In this document: one piece after another, positions 16,152-23,743 of the stretch | Position numbering within the stretch: the stretch's first letter is position 1 | Layout of the letters: each line of letters starts with the position of its first letter | Assembly (NCBI GenBank): GCA_900766825.1 | Contig: CAAFWU010000033.1 | Coordinates: 1-47,919, forward strand | Source: Bacteroidales bacterium | GTDB taxonomy: Bacteria; Bacteroidota; Bacteroidia; Bacteroidales; Marinilabiliaceae | Direction: 5' to 3' | Length of the DNA stretch: 47,919 nt | The notes under the pieces: model-generated | The model's database searches: none | The model's input: the letters and a program-made list of their open reading frames with translations, nothing else | What the model was told of the DNA's origin: nothing | Translations under genes and position numbers: made by a program

Positions 16152-16757
16152 GTGAATAACACCACCAATAACAACGGTCGCCCAGCAAACAACAACAATG
16201 GCGGCAACGGAGGTTATCAGGGGCGTAGACCTCAGCAACCCGAGGCTGAGCATAGGATTAACAACAGAATCCGTGTGCCAAAAGTTCGCCTCGTTGGTGA
16301 TAACATTGAGAACCCTGGCGTCTACTCCATTCAGGAGGCCATGAAAATGGCTGATGAACAGGAACTCGATTTGGTCGAAATCTCACCCAACGCTGATCCC
16401 CCAGTCTGCCGTATCCTCGACTACCAGAAGTTCCTCTATCAGCAAAAAAAGAAGCAGAAGGAAATCAAGGCCAAGCAGGTCAAGACGGTCGTTAAGGAGA
16501 TTCGCTTCGGTCCTCAGACCGACGACCACGACTATGAGTTCAAGCTCAAGCACGCCCAAAAATTCATCGAAGAGGGCTCTAAGGTTAAGGCCTATGTCTT
16601 CTTCCGTGGACGTTCCATCCTCTTCAAAGAGCAAGGTGAGATTTTGTTGCTTCGCTTTGCCAACGACTTGGAGGACATCGCTCGTGTTGAGCAAATGCCT
16701 CAGCTCGAAGGAAAGCGAATGACAATGTTCATTTCGCCCAAGCCCAAGAAAAACTAA
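16152..16757 (+). CDS. infC: Translation initiation factor IF-3, non-AUG start
   Basis: IF-3 binds the 30S subunit and checks the start codon and initiator tRNA. The protein core runs from residue ~35 (INNRIRVPKVRLVG) to the end, with LVEISPNADPPVCRI-like and KEIRFGPQTDDHDY-like signatures of both IF-3 domains. There is no in-frame ATG before residue ~60, which lies inside the conserved N-terminal domain. The stop TAA at 16140 limits the start to the next few codons, and GTG at 16152 is the best candidate; ATA just before it and ATT at INNRI are alternatives. The first ~30 residues form an Asn/Gly-rich low-complexity tail. A rare start codon is known to allow IF-3 to regulate its own synthesis in E. 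coli. Confidence 0.95.
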   Translation: MNNTTNNNGRPANNNNGGNGGYQGRRPQQPEAEHRINNRIRVPKVRLVGDNIENPGVYSIQEAMKMADEQELDLVEISPNADPPVCRILDYQKFLYQQKKKQKEIKAKQVKTVVKEIRFGPQTDDHDYEFKLKHAQKFIEEGSKVKAYVFFRGRSILFKEQGEILLLRFANDLEDIARVEQMPQLEGKRMTMFISPKPKKN

Positions 16758-16764
16758 GAAAAAA

Positions 16765-16809
16765 GTTATGCTGACGTTCGGGCTCCGCTGCCCACGCAAT
16801 GTGCATAAC
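16765..16809 (+). promoter_or_regulatory. Structured RNA in the infC-rpmI gap
   Basis: Outer arms gttatgc (16765-16771) and gcataac (16803-16809) pair perfectly; inside them lie a two-pair stem (16775-16776 with 16795-16796) and gggc/gccc (16780-16783 with 16790-16793). There is no T-run. The gap is 202 bases long, unusually long inside an operon. The layout resembles the structure in front of rplT. Confidence 0.45.
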
Positions 16810-16959
16810 ACCATACGCATGACTCTTTTAGCCTAAGGGTACGTAATACAAAACCTGGGCATAGGGTGTTGCTCCAGTGCCATGCCATCTGTTGTTGCTG
16901 AAACAACCAGAAGAAACAAGCCTCATGAGCATAACCAGATGCCCTAAGAAGTCAACAAA

Positions 16960-17154
16960 ATGCCAAAAATGAAGACCAACTCGAGCGCAAAGAAGAGGTT
17001 CACCCTCACTGGCTCGGGTAAAATCAAGAGGAAGCATGCCTACAAAAGGCACATCTTGACCAAGAAAGAGACAACTCAGAAACGTAATCTCACCCACGCC
17101 GCTTTGGTTGACAAGACCAACGTTCGCGAGGTTAAGTTGCTCCTCCACATCTAA
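16960..17154 (+). CDS. rpmI: 50S ribosomal protein bL35
   Basis: The 64-residue basic protein begins MPKMKTNSSAKKRF, the standard bL35 start, and contains the KRKHAYKRHILTKK block. bL35 is a small protein of the large ribosomal subunit. It is the middle gene of the infC-rpmI-rplT operon, in the usual order. Length and composition are normal. Confidence 0.97.
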   Translation: MPKMKTNSSAKKRFTLTGSGKIKRKHAYKRHILTKKETTQKRNLTHAALVDKTNVREVKLLLHI

Positions 17155-17158
17155 TAAT

Positions 17159-17274
17159 TTCCAATGGGGCATAGCCCACGGTCGTGATTTGGAACCGTCG
17201 CTTGTCCTGTAAATTAAAAATGTATGCTCGGGCTCTCAAGTTCCTGGTTGTGAAACCATGACGCCCAGCGCATA
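17159..17274 (+). promoter_or_regulatory. Candidate autoregulatory RNA in front of rplT
   Basis: Two structured parts fill the 133-base rpmI-rplT gap. First, ttccaa (17159-17164) pairs with ttggaa (17189-17194), enclosing tggg/ccca. Second, tatgc (17223-17227) pairs with gcata (17270-17274), enclosing gggc/gccc (17230-17233 with 17263-17266) and an inner hairpin TGGTT-GTGA-AACCA (17245-17258) with a GNRA tetraloop. bL20 represses this operon by binding RNA in E. coli and B. subtilis; whether it binds this RNA is inference. Confidence 0.5.
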
Positions 17275-17287
17275 AAAACAATACAAA

Positions 17288-17644
17288 ATGCCAAGATCAG
17301 TCAATCACGCAGCTTCTCGCGCTAGGCGCAAAGCTATACTCAAACTTACACGCGGTAACTTCGGACGTCGCAAGAATGTCTGGACCGTTGCCAAGAACAC
17401 CTGGGAGAAAGGTCAGACCTACGCCTACAGGGATCGCAAAGCTAAAAAACGTGCTTTCCGTGCACTGTGGATCCAGCGTATCAATGCTGCCGCTCGTCTC
17501 GAGGACATCTCCTACAGCAAGCTCATGGGTCTCATCAACAAGCAGGGCATCGAGATCAACCGCAAGGTTCTTGCCGACCTCGCTGTTAACCACCCTGAGG
17601 CTTTCAAGGCTGTTGTAAACAAAGCCAAAGAGGCTGCTAAGTAA
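17288..17644 (+). CDS. rplT: 50S ribosomal protein bL20
   Basis: The 118-residue protein starts MPRSVNHAASRARRKA and has the long basic N-terminal tail of bL20, followed by the globular part with RINAAARLEDISYSKLMGLI. It is an early-binding assembly protein of the large subunit and in other bacteria the repressor of its own operon. It ends the infC operon and is followed by a strong terminator. Confidence 0.98.
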   Translation: MPRSVNHAASRARRKAILKLTRGNFGRRKNVWTVAKNTWEKGQTYAYRDRKAKKRAFRALWIQRINAAARLEDISYSKLMGLINKQGIEINRKVLADLAVNHPEAFKAVVNKAKEAAK

Positions 17645-17697
17645 GCAACCTTCTCCAGAGAGTTCTTTTTAACGTATTCCCTTAGGCTTTTTACCAT

Positions 17698-17734
17698 AAG
17701 TCACCTCCAGTTCCACTGGGGGTGACTTTTTTTT
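17698..17734 (+). terminator. Terminator of the infC-rpmI-rplT operon
   Basis: An outer stem aagtcacc/ggtgactt and an inner stem ccagt/actgg form one near-perfect hairpin (17698-17728) followed by a T-run of about eight. The 277 bases from here to the AraC gene hold a short (AAC)n tract at 17981-17994 and no clear promoter. Confidence 0.92.
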
Positions 17735-18011
17735 GCTCTAGTGTTGTGCCTATTTTTTACTTCCTTAACCTCCGCTGCTGTTTCAAAAAAGAAATAAAAT
17801 ACAAATTGCACAACTTTGCGGAAAAATCGACAATTATTGCAATCCCTTTTCGACTTATTTTGCATTGTGTCTGAAGGATAGAGGTCAGATGGGCTTTTCA
17901 AGCTATTGGCTCATTTGTATATTTTGCGGTGAAATTGGTCTTAAATGTCGTTTGACTTCCCTCGGACATTGATGACAATAACAACAACAACAACTTTTTA
18001 AACACTTGTCT

Positions 18012-18902
18012 ATGGCTGAATTAGCTCGTTCCACAATAATTAGGCAGAGCCACTCTGTTGTTTTGGTCGAAGACACCAATGTTGTCAACAGCCTGCCCGA
18101 TGTTTTCACAACGGAGTTCGCCGTTGTCTTCTTGCTCACCAGTGGGCGTGTCGAGATGCTCTACGATGGACATCTGCAGACCATTCAGCCTAACGACCTC
18201 TTTGTCTTCTATCCCAACTACGAGATCAGAAAGGTGTCGGTAAGTTCCGACTTCAGCTTCCGTGCCGTGTGTCTCAAGAACGATTTTATTTCAACCCTTA
18301 CCACCAAAGAAGGGTCGGTGGCCGAGGTTATGCTCATGCTCAGCCAAAGAACCAATCTTGCCATCTCGCCCGAATCTGTTGACTCCTTCTTGAGGTATTA
18401 TGAACTCATAAAGCTTAAGCTCTCGCAGCCCGAAACCATCAACCGTGGGCGTAAGATTGTGCTGCTCACAACCTCCTTCCTCTGCGATGCCATGGACTAC
18501 GTGACCGATGGCGACTTCGACAAACTTATTGGCTTCACCTCAACCGATAGCCTCTTTCGGCGTTTCCTTCAACTTATGTCGGATATTAAGCCTAAGCCCC
18601 GACATGTCGATGACTATGCCCAGATGCTCAACGTGACACCTAAATACCTATCCGCCATTTGCAAGAAAAAGACTGGTATGACGGCAATAAAGTTCATTAA
18701 CAAGGCCGTGCTGAAAGACATTATTACTTTGCTGCACGACGACACTAAGAGCATAAAGCAGATTTCGGACGAGTTAGGGTTCCCAAGTCAGTCCTTTTTA
18801 GGAACCTTTCTGAAGAAACATGCTGGCATGTCCCCTCTACAGTATAGAACAGGTAGTTTGGTCTCGGGCTCAAAACGTGGGTCGGCCAAAAAGGGTGTCT
18901 AA
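18012..18902 (+). CDS. AraC-family transcriptional regulator
   Basis: The 296-residue protein has an N-terminal cupin-like sensing domain (residues ~15-160, with the LTSGRVEMLYDGHLQTIQPNDLFVF-type strand pattern shortened here to its key features) and a C-terminal pair of helix-turn-helix motifs from ~196: the DYAQMLNVTPKYLSAICKK helix set and the QISDELGFPSQSFLGTFLKK set. The ATG at 18012 is preferred to a TTG at 18006. The effector is unknown. It stands 105 bases before the envelope-glycan operon on the same strand and is a natural candidate for controlling it. A short AAC repeat lies just upstream in the leader. Confidence 0.9.
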   Translation: MAELARSTIIRQSHSVVLVEDTNVVNSLPDVFTTEFAVVFLLTSGRVEMLYDGHLQTIQPNDLFVFYPNYEIRKVSVSSDFSFRAVCLKNDFISTLTTKEGSVAEVMLMLSQRTNLAISPESVDSFLRYYELIKLKLSQPETINRGRKIVLLTTSFLCDAMDYVTDGDFDKLIGFTSTDSLFRRFLQLMSDIKPKPRHVDDYAQMLNVTPKYLSAICKKKTGMTAIKFINKAVLKDIITLLHDDTKSIKQISDELGFPSQSFLGTFLKKHAGMSPLQYRTGSLVSGSKRGSAKKGV

Positions 18903-19007
18903 ATTTCTGTGACCGTGTGTTGAGGTTCAAGACGTCTAAATGCGTGTGTATCATATGTCTTGAACTTTGTTCCATTTGTATTACATTTCGGTTAATTTTG
19001 ATATTAA

Positions 19008-20876
19008 ATGGGACAAGAGCCAGCAACATCGGTTAAATTTGTTGGCTCAAACACTACAGGTTCTCTCTTTGATGCAAATGTGCAAGTAAGGGGGGACGTC
19101 TTACTGGTTTCTATGAACGCTAATTTCAAACTACGAGATTTTTGTTGCAAGGGCAAGGTAGAGCTTAAGTTGCTGATAATGTTTGTTTTCGCAGCTTTGG
19201 CATTGCTGCCTATGTTCTTGTTGCGAGATTTTACACCATCCAACGAATTGCGCTATCTGAGCATAGTGGACGAGGCTTTGCAAAATGGTAGGTTCTTTGC
19301 CTTTACGTTCAATGGCGAGGCATATGCAGATAAGCCACCTCTCTACCTTTGGCTCATGATGTTGGGCAAATGGCTTTTGGGTGGGCACCAAATGTGGTAC
19401 CTTTCGCTTCTCTCTTTTGTTCCTGCAGTTGTTATTGTGTGGCAGCTGGACCGATGGTTTGGGCCCAAATTAAGCAATGAGTTTCGTTTTGTTGCTGCCA
19501 TCATGACCTTTTCGGCGGCCTACTTTATAGGGTCGGGTGCCACAGTGCGCATGGACATGCTTATGGCAATGTTTATTGTGCTGGCTCTGCGGTCGTTTTG
19601 GGTTTTGGTTCATGCCTCTCTCCCTCTGTTCGGCGAAGACACACAGATTGGGGCTAACATTCAGGAACCTTGTAGCAGGTCTTCTGTAAGACTGCACAAA
19701 TTTCTTTTTCCCATTTATTTGTTTCTTGCTCTTTTTACCAAGGGCCCTTATGGATTGCTAATTCCTCTTGTTGTTTCGCTTGCCTACTTGGTTTATGTTG
19801 CCAAGCGTGAGCCAAAGGGGGTGCGTTGGCGTGTCTTTTGCAAGATTTGGGGCAGCACGTGGGGATGGCTTACGTGGTCCATTGTGTTGGTCTTGTGCGC
19901 CATTTGGTTCTATGCCGTTTGGCTCGAGGGTGGGGCCGAATATTTGAATAATTTGCTCTTTCATCAGACCATCGGCCGTGGGGTCAAGGCTTTTGCGCAT
20001 CAGAAGCCCTTCTATTATTATTTGTTGGTTATTTGGTACTGTTTGTTGCCATGGGTCCTTGCCGTTTTGGTGCCCATGGCGTTGTGGGTCTATCGCCGAC
20101 TGAAGGGTGCGACCCACGGCTCCGATGAGCAACATTTTGTTTGCATTGCCGCTCTTGGAACTCTGGTTCTGGTTTCGTGCGTCAGTTCCAAATTGGCAAT
20201 ATATCTGCTTCCTGGCTTACCTTTTTTTGTCTATGCTGGTCTCTTTGCTTGGCAGAGTCTGGGTTCCGACATCGAGGCTTCTGTGGGCAACAATATTTTT
20301 GTTGATCGCTTGTGGTTTAGGGTCTTGCTCTTGGTGCCAGTGGGCATATTTGCGTTGGCTCTGCCTGTGCTCTGCATTTTGATGCAAGTGGGTGTCGAGG
20401 AGTGGATTGGGAGTCCGCTTACGTATGGTGCGGCTGCCATTCTAACCATTGGTTCTGCCATAGGCTTTGGTTTGATATGTAGGGCTAAAGCGGGCTCGGG
20501 GTGGCTTGCGCACTCTGTGGCTTGTGTGTTTGGGGGCATGTTTGGTGCCGCTGCTTTGGTGGGACTGGATATGCCTCGTATGAACCCCTACATTGGCTAC
20601 GAGCAGATCTGTATGGCGGCTCAAGAGGAGGCTAATAGGTTGGGTTGCAACAGTATGGGCACCTGGCGTATGAGACGTGTGGCGGGGCTGGACGTCTATT
20701 TGGGGCATAGACCAACGGAGGTCGATGGCAATAAGGATTTGATGCCTCAAATAACAGAACCTATGGTGCTCATGGCCCCTGCGACCGACATCCGGAAACT
20801 TAATATAGATATCCTGCAAGAGATTGGACCCTTCGCTGTGGTTTATGTGGAACCAAAGGGGGGGGACGAACTATAA
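19008..20876 (+). CDS. GT39/ArnT-like integral-membrane glycosyltransferase
   Basis: The 622-residue protein belongs to the PMT_2/ArnT group, which moves a sugar from a polyprenyl-phosphate carrier to a lipid or protein on the periplasmic face. Landmarks are TPSNELRYL with the family acidic residue E80, YADKPPLYLWL (106-116), and about 12 membrane helices, then a soluble C-terminal part from ~545. The first helix starts only at ~55, so the ATG at 19113 or 19179 may be the true start; a TAATTTTG at 18993 would also fit a later start. It is the first gene of a tight operon with a GT2 enzyme, a LAB_N protein and an epimerase, which suggests lipid A or core modification. Confidence 0.88.
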   Translation: MGQEPATSVKFVGSNTTGSLFDANVQVRGDVLLVSMNANFKLRDFCCKGKVELKLLIMFVFAALALLPMFLLRDFTPSNELRYLSIVDEALQNGRFFAFTFNGEAYADKPPLYLWLMMLGKWLLGGHQMWYLSLLSFVPAVVIVWQLDRWFGPKLSNEFRFVAAIMTFSAAYFIGSGATVRMDMLMAMFIVLALRSFWVLVHASLPLFGEDTQIGANIQEPCSRSSVRLHKFLFPIYLFLALFTKGPYGLLIPLVVSLAYLVYVAKREPKGVRWRVFCKIWGSTWGWLTWSIVLVLCAIWFYAVWLEGGAEYLNNLLFHQTIGRGVKAFAHQKPFYYYLLVIWYCLLPWVLAVLVPMALWVYRRLKGATHGSDEQHFVCIAALGTLVLVSCVSSKLAIYLLPGLPFFVYAGLFAWQSLGSDIEASVGNNIFVDRLWFRVLLLVPVGIFALALPVLCILMQVGVEEWIGSPLTYGAAAILTIGSAIGFGLICRAKAGSGWLAHSVACVFGGMFGAAALVGLDMPRMNPYIGYEQICMAAQEEANRLGCNSMGTWRMRRVAGLDVYLGHRPTEVDGNKDLMPQITEPMVLMAPATDIRKLNIDILQEIGPFAVVYVEPKGGDEL

Positions 20877-20886
20877 CATATTCGCA

Positions 20887-21624
20887 ATGAACAAGACAAA
20901 GGATTTTAAGATGACCATTGTGGTGCCTGTGTACAATGAGCAGGACAATATGGACATGGTGGAGGAACGTTTGGCGGCCTACTTGCCTCTGGCCAAATGC
21001 GCATCGTGTGTGCTGTTTGTTAACGATGGTTCCAAGGACGGCAGTTTGCAAAGCATTGAGTCTATATGCTCGAGGCATAACGATTTCTTTTACATATCGT
21101 TGGAGAAGAATAGCGGCTTGAGCGCGGCTCTAAAAGCGGGCATCGATAGCACCTTTTCGGACTATGTGGCCTATATTGATGCCGATATGCAAACGGCTCC
21201 CGAGGATTTTAATCTGCTGCTTGAACATATTGAAGATCATGAACTTGTGACGGGAGTGAGGGCCAATCGTAAGGATACGTTTTTCAAACGAATACAGTCT
21301 AAGATTGCCAACTCGTTTAGGCGTATGATGACTGGCGACACCGCGCGCGACACTGGTTGTCCCCTAAAGGTTATGCATACCCTCAATGCTAAGAGGGTTC
21401 CGTTTTTCAAGGGTATGCACCGTTTTCTGCCTGCGCTCTTTTCGCTTCAGGGTGCTCGTTATGCTCAAGTCGATGTGCGTCATTTCCCTCGTGTGGCGGG
21501 CGTGTCCAAGTACCATTTGTGGAACCGTTTGGTGGGTCCGTTCGAGGATTGTTTCGCCTTTCGCTGGATGAGGGCAAGATATATTAATTACAAGATATCG
21601 CAGAGTGATTTGGATAGCGAGTAA
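20887..21624 (+). CDS. GT2 family glycosyltransferase (polyprenyl-phosphate sugar synthase type)
   Basis: This 245-residue GT-A enzyme has VVPVYNEQDN (12-21), NDGSKDGS (46-53) and the metal/nucleotide-sugar motif DADMQ (98-102), with the later RFLPAL motif of the DPM1/ArnC group. Such enzymes transfer a sugar from a nucleotide donor to undecaprenyl phosphate on the cytoplasmic side. Unlike ArnC it lacks C-terminal membrane helices, so it may dock on the membrane or on the adjacent LAB_N protein. The ATG at 20887 lies ten bases after the GT39 stop codon. The donor is probably made by the epimerase at 22294, which would make it UDP-galacturonate; that is inference. Confidence 0.9.
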   Translation: MNKTKDFKMTIVVPVYNEQDNMDMVEERLAAYLPLAKCASCVLFVNDGSKDGSLQSIESICSRHNDFFYISLEKNSGLSAALKAGIDSTFSDYVAYIDADMQTAPEDFNLLLEHIEDHELVTGVRANRKDTFFKRIQSKIANSFRRMMTGDTARDTGCPLKVMHTLNAKRVPFFKGMHRFLPALFSLQGARYAQVDVRHFPRVAGVSKYHLWNRLVGPFEDCFAFRWMRARYINYKISQSDLDSE

Positions 21625-21630
21625 AAGCTT

Positions 21631-22266
21631 ATGTTAGAGCATCTTGCCATATTGGCCATAGGTTTTCTGGCTCAGGTATTCTTTTCGGCCCGCATCATTG
21701 TGCAGTGGATAATGTCCGAGAGGGCACATCGTGTACTTTCTCCTTCGGCCTTCTGGGTTTTCTCTATCGCGGGGGCGTATTTGCTTTTTATCTATGGCTG
21801 GTTGCGAAGCGATTTTGCCATTATTCTGGGGCAGTTTGTATCTTACTTCATCTACTTGTGGAATTTGCGAGCCAAGGGTATTTGGGCAACGCTGCCACTT
21901 TGGCTTAAGGGCGTTCTGCTTTTTACTCCGCTCTTTGTGGTGGTTATGGTGGGAGCCGATGCCTGGGGTTTTGTCACTCGGTTTTTCTGCAATGAGGGGG
22001 TTCCTCTGTGGATGCTGCTCTTCGGCTCTGCAGGTCAGGTGCTCTTCACGCTTCGGTTTGTGGTGCAGTGGCTTCACTCTCGGGCGTTGGGCGAATCGCA
22101 GTTGCCAGCTTCGTTTTGGATAATCAGTTTGGTGGGGTCGCTTATCATTGTATCCTATGGCATTATGCGGCAGGATTTGGTGCTTATTGTTGGGCAGTCG
22201 TTTGGTTTGGTTGCCTATGTCCGCAATCTGTGCATAATTCGTGAGCAGCGTAGACGTCTGAAATAA
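21631..22266 (+). CDS. Membrane protein made of two LAB_N (lipid A biosynthesis N-terminal) domains
   Basis: The 211-residue protein is an internal duplication: residues 11-79 and 132-200 share Q-V-x-F-x-x-R-x-x-V-Q-W, then S-x-F-W and a G-Q-x-x-x-x-x-x-Y pattern. Each unit has about three hydrophobic helices and is of the LAB_N type that is fused to LpxB in some bacteria; single copies also occur beside glycosyltransferase genes. LAB_N modules resemble small-multidrug-resistance-like folds in size and layout, so a role in moving the lipid-linked sugar across the membrane (as ArnE/ArnF do) is plausible but unproven. It starts six bases after the GT2 gene. Confidence 0.88.
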   Translation: MLEHLAILAIGFLAQVFFSARIIVQWIMSERAHRVLSPSAFWVFSIAGAYLLFIYGWLRSDFAIILGQFVSYFIYLWNLRAKGIWATLPLWLKGVLLFTPLFVVVMVGADAWGFVTRFFCNEGVPLWMLLFGSAGQVLFTLRFVVQWLHSRALGESQLPASFWIISLVGSLIIVSYGIMRQDLVLIVGQSFGLVAYVRNLCIIREQRRRLK

Positions 22267-22293
22267 AACTACTTAAACTTCTTTTTTTTGCCA

Positions 22294-23352
22294 ATGGAAC
22301 AGCAAGATTTTCTGTTGGTTGGTAGACCCATGCGCAACTTGTTGGTCACAGGAGCTGCAGGTTTTATTGGGTCGGCATTAGTTCATGCTTTGCTCGAGCG
22401 AGGCTGTGAGGTTTGCGGGTTGGATAATATCAACTCATATTACGACACTGCGCTCAAGTACGCTCGTTTGCAGAACTTGGGCATTCTTCAGTCGAGTATC
22501 AGAGAGTCTGTTACTGTGCAAAGTGCTAAGTATGACAAGTTTACTTTTGTCCAAATGGACCTTGCGGACCGTTTGGGGCTCATGCACCTCTTCGACCAAA
22601 GTAAGTTCGATGCTGTGGTTAACTTAGGTGGTCAGGCTGGCGTCCGATACTCCATCGAAAACCCCTATGCCTATGTCGAGAGCAATGTTTTGGGCTTTTT
22701 GAACATACTGGAGAATTGTAGGCACCACGATGTGCGCCATTTGGTCTACGCCAGTTCCAGCAGCATCTACGGCATGGGAAATAAGGTCCCTTATGCCGAG
22801 GATGACGTCACCGACTCGCCCGTAAGCCTCTATGCTGCAACAAAAAAGAGCGATGAGCTTATGGCCTACTCCTATAGCAAACTCTATGGTTTTGCGGCCA
22901 CAGGTCTTCGCTTTTTCACCGTCTATGGCCCTTGGGGAAGACCCGACATGGCACCCTTTATTTTCATGAAATCCGTCATAGAGGGCAAGCCAATTCATGT
23001 ATTCAACCATGGCAACATGAGCCGTGATTTTACCTATATCGACGACATCATTGAGGGCATTCTTCTGGTGCTGGATAATCCTAAGCGTGAGGATGTTAGG
23101 CATCGCGTTTATAATATTGGTCATTCAGAGCCCGTGAAACTTATGGACTTCATTCACGTTATTGAGCAAGTGGCGGGCAAGAAGGCAAATATGGTTATGG
23201 AGGGCATGCAGCCTGGCGATGTCTATTGCACATATGCCGACACCTCGCGACTTGAGCACGACTTTGGCTATAAACCAAAAGTCTCTGTTTCTGAGGGTAT
23301 ACAGCGTTTCCACGATTGGCTCGTGGACTACGATAAGGAACTGAAAGTTTAG
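22294..23352 (+). CDS. NAD-dependent epimerase, UDP-glucuronate 4-epimerase type
   Basis: This short-chain dehydrogenase/reductase enzyme shows the NAD-binding GAAGFIGSAL motif near the N-terminus, the SSSSIYG strand, the catalytic Y-x-x-x-K pair in LYAATKKSDELMA, and the FTVYGPWGRPDMAPF segment, all as in UDP-glucuronate 4-epimerases, which make UDP-galacturonate. The start at 22294 gives 352 residues; the ATG at 22330 (MRNLLVTGAAGF) is nearer the usual N-terminus and equally plausible. It follows the LAB_N gene by 27 bases and probably supplies the sugar donor for the operon. A related activity on another UDP-sugar cannot be excluded. Confidence 0.9.
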   Translation: MEQQDFLLVGRPMRNLLVTGAAGFIGSALVHALLERGCEVCGLDNINSYYDTALKYARLQNLGILQSSIRESVTVQSAKYDKFTFVQMDLADRLGLMHLFDQSKFDAVVNLGGQAGVRYSIENPYAYVESNVLGFLNILENCRHHDVRHLVYASSSSIYGMGNKVPYAEDDVTDSPVSLYAATKKSDELMAYSYSKLYGFAATGLRFFTVYGPWGRPDMAPFIFMKSVIEGKPIHVFNHGNMSRDFTYIDDIIEGILLVLDNPKREDVRHRVYNIGHSEPVKLMDFIHVIEQVAGKKANMVMEGMQPGDVYCTYADTSRLEHDFGYKPKVSVSEGIQRFHDWLVDYDKELKV

Positions 23353-23389
23353 GAGAACAAAGGACATTTTATTGTCATCATCATTTTCC

Positions 23390-23623
23390 ATGACCATAGA
23401 CACCACCAACATGTGTTCCCACCTGCAGCATAAACTCTTCGACCCAAGCGGAGTCTACTATCCAGTGTGGCAAGCCCTGCAAACCGATGCAACTCTTACA
23501 GCAGTGGTGCGTCAGCGCCAATTGCACATATATCGCAACGGCAAGAAAATACTTGTGCTCGCAGGTAAAGCCCAACCCAAAATCATTAGAGACGACACGT
23601 TGAATGAGTTACTAACCTTATAA
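23390..23623 (+). CDS. Short protein of unknown function, possibly a remnant
   Basis: This 77-residue reading frame starts at an ATG 37 bases after the epimerase. The sequence is plausible as protein, with VYYPVWQAL and QLHIYRNGKKILVLAGKA, and looks like the N-terminal part of something longer. I do not recognise its family. It has no signal peptide or membrane helix. It stands at the border between the envelope-glycan operon and the accessory island with the broken SpvB/RHS gene, so truncation by the same rearrangement is possible. The following 120 bases hold nothing recognisable. Confidence 0.5.
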   Translation: MTIDTTNMCSHLQHKLFDPSGVYYPVWQALQTDATLTAVVRQRQLHIYRNGKKILVLAGKAQPKIIRDDTLNELLTL

Positions 23624-23743
23624 CTAAACGTACAAAAATAGTTTTTGCCTCAGTTGCACATTAGCTCGAAAAGCCCAACACACGTTCCCTTTATATGAAT
23701 ATGACCAGTGTAGTTAAAGGAAATCTTTGTAAAACGCTAAATA

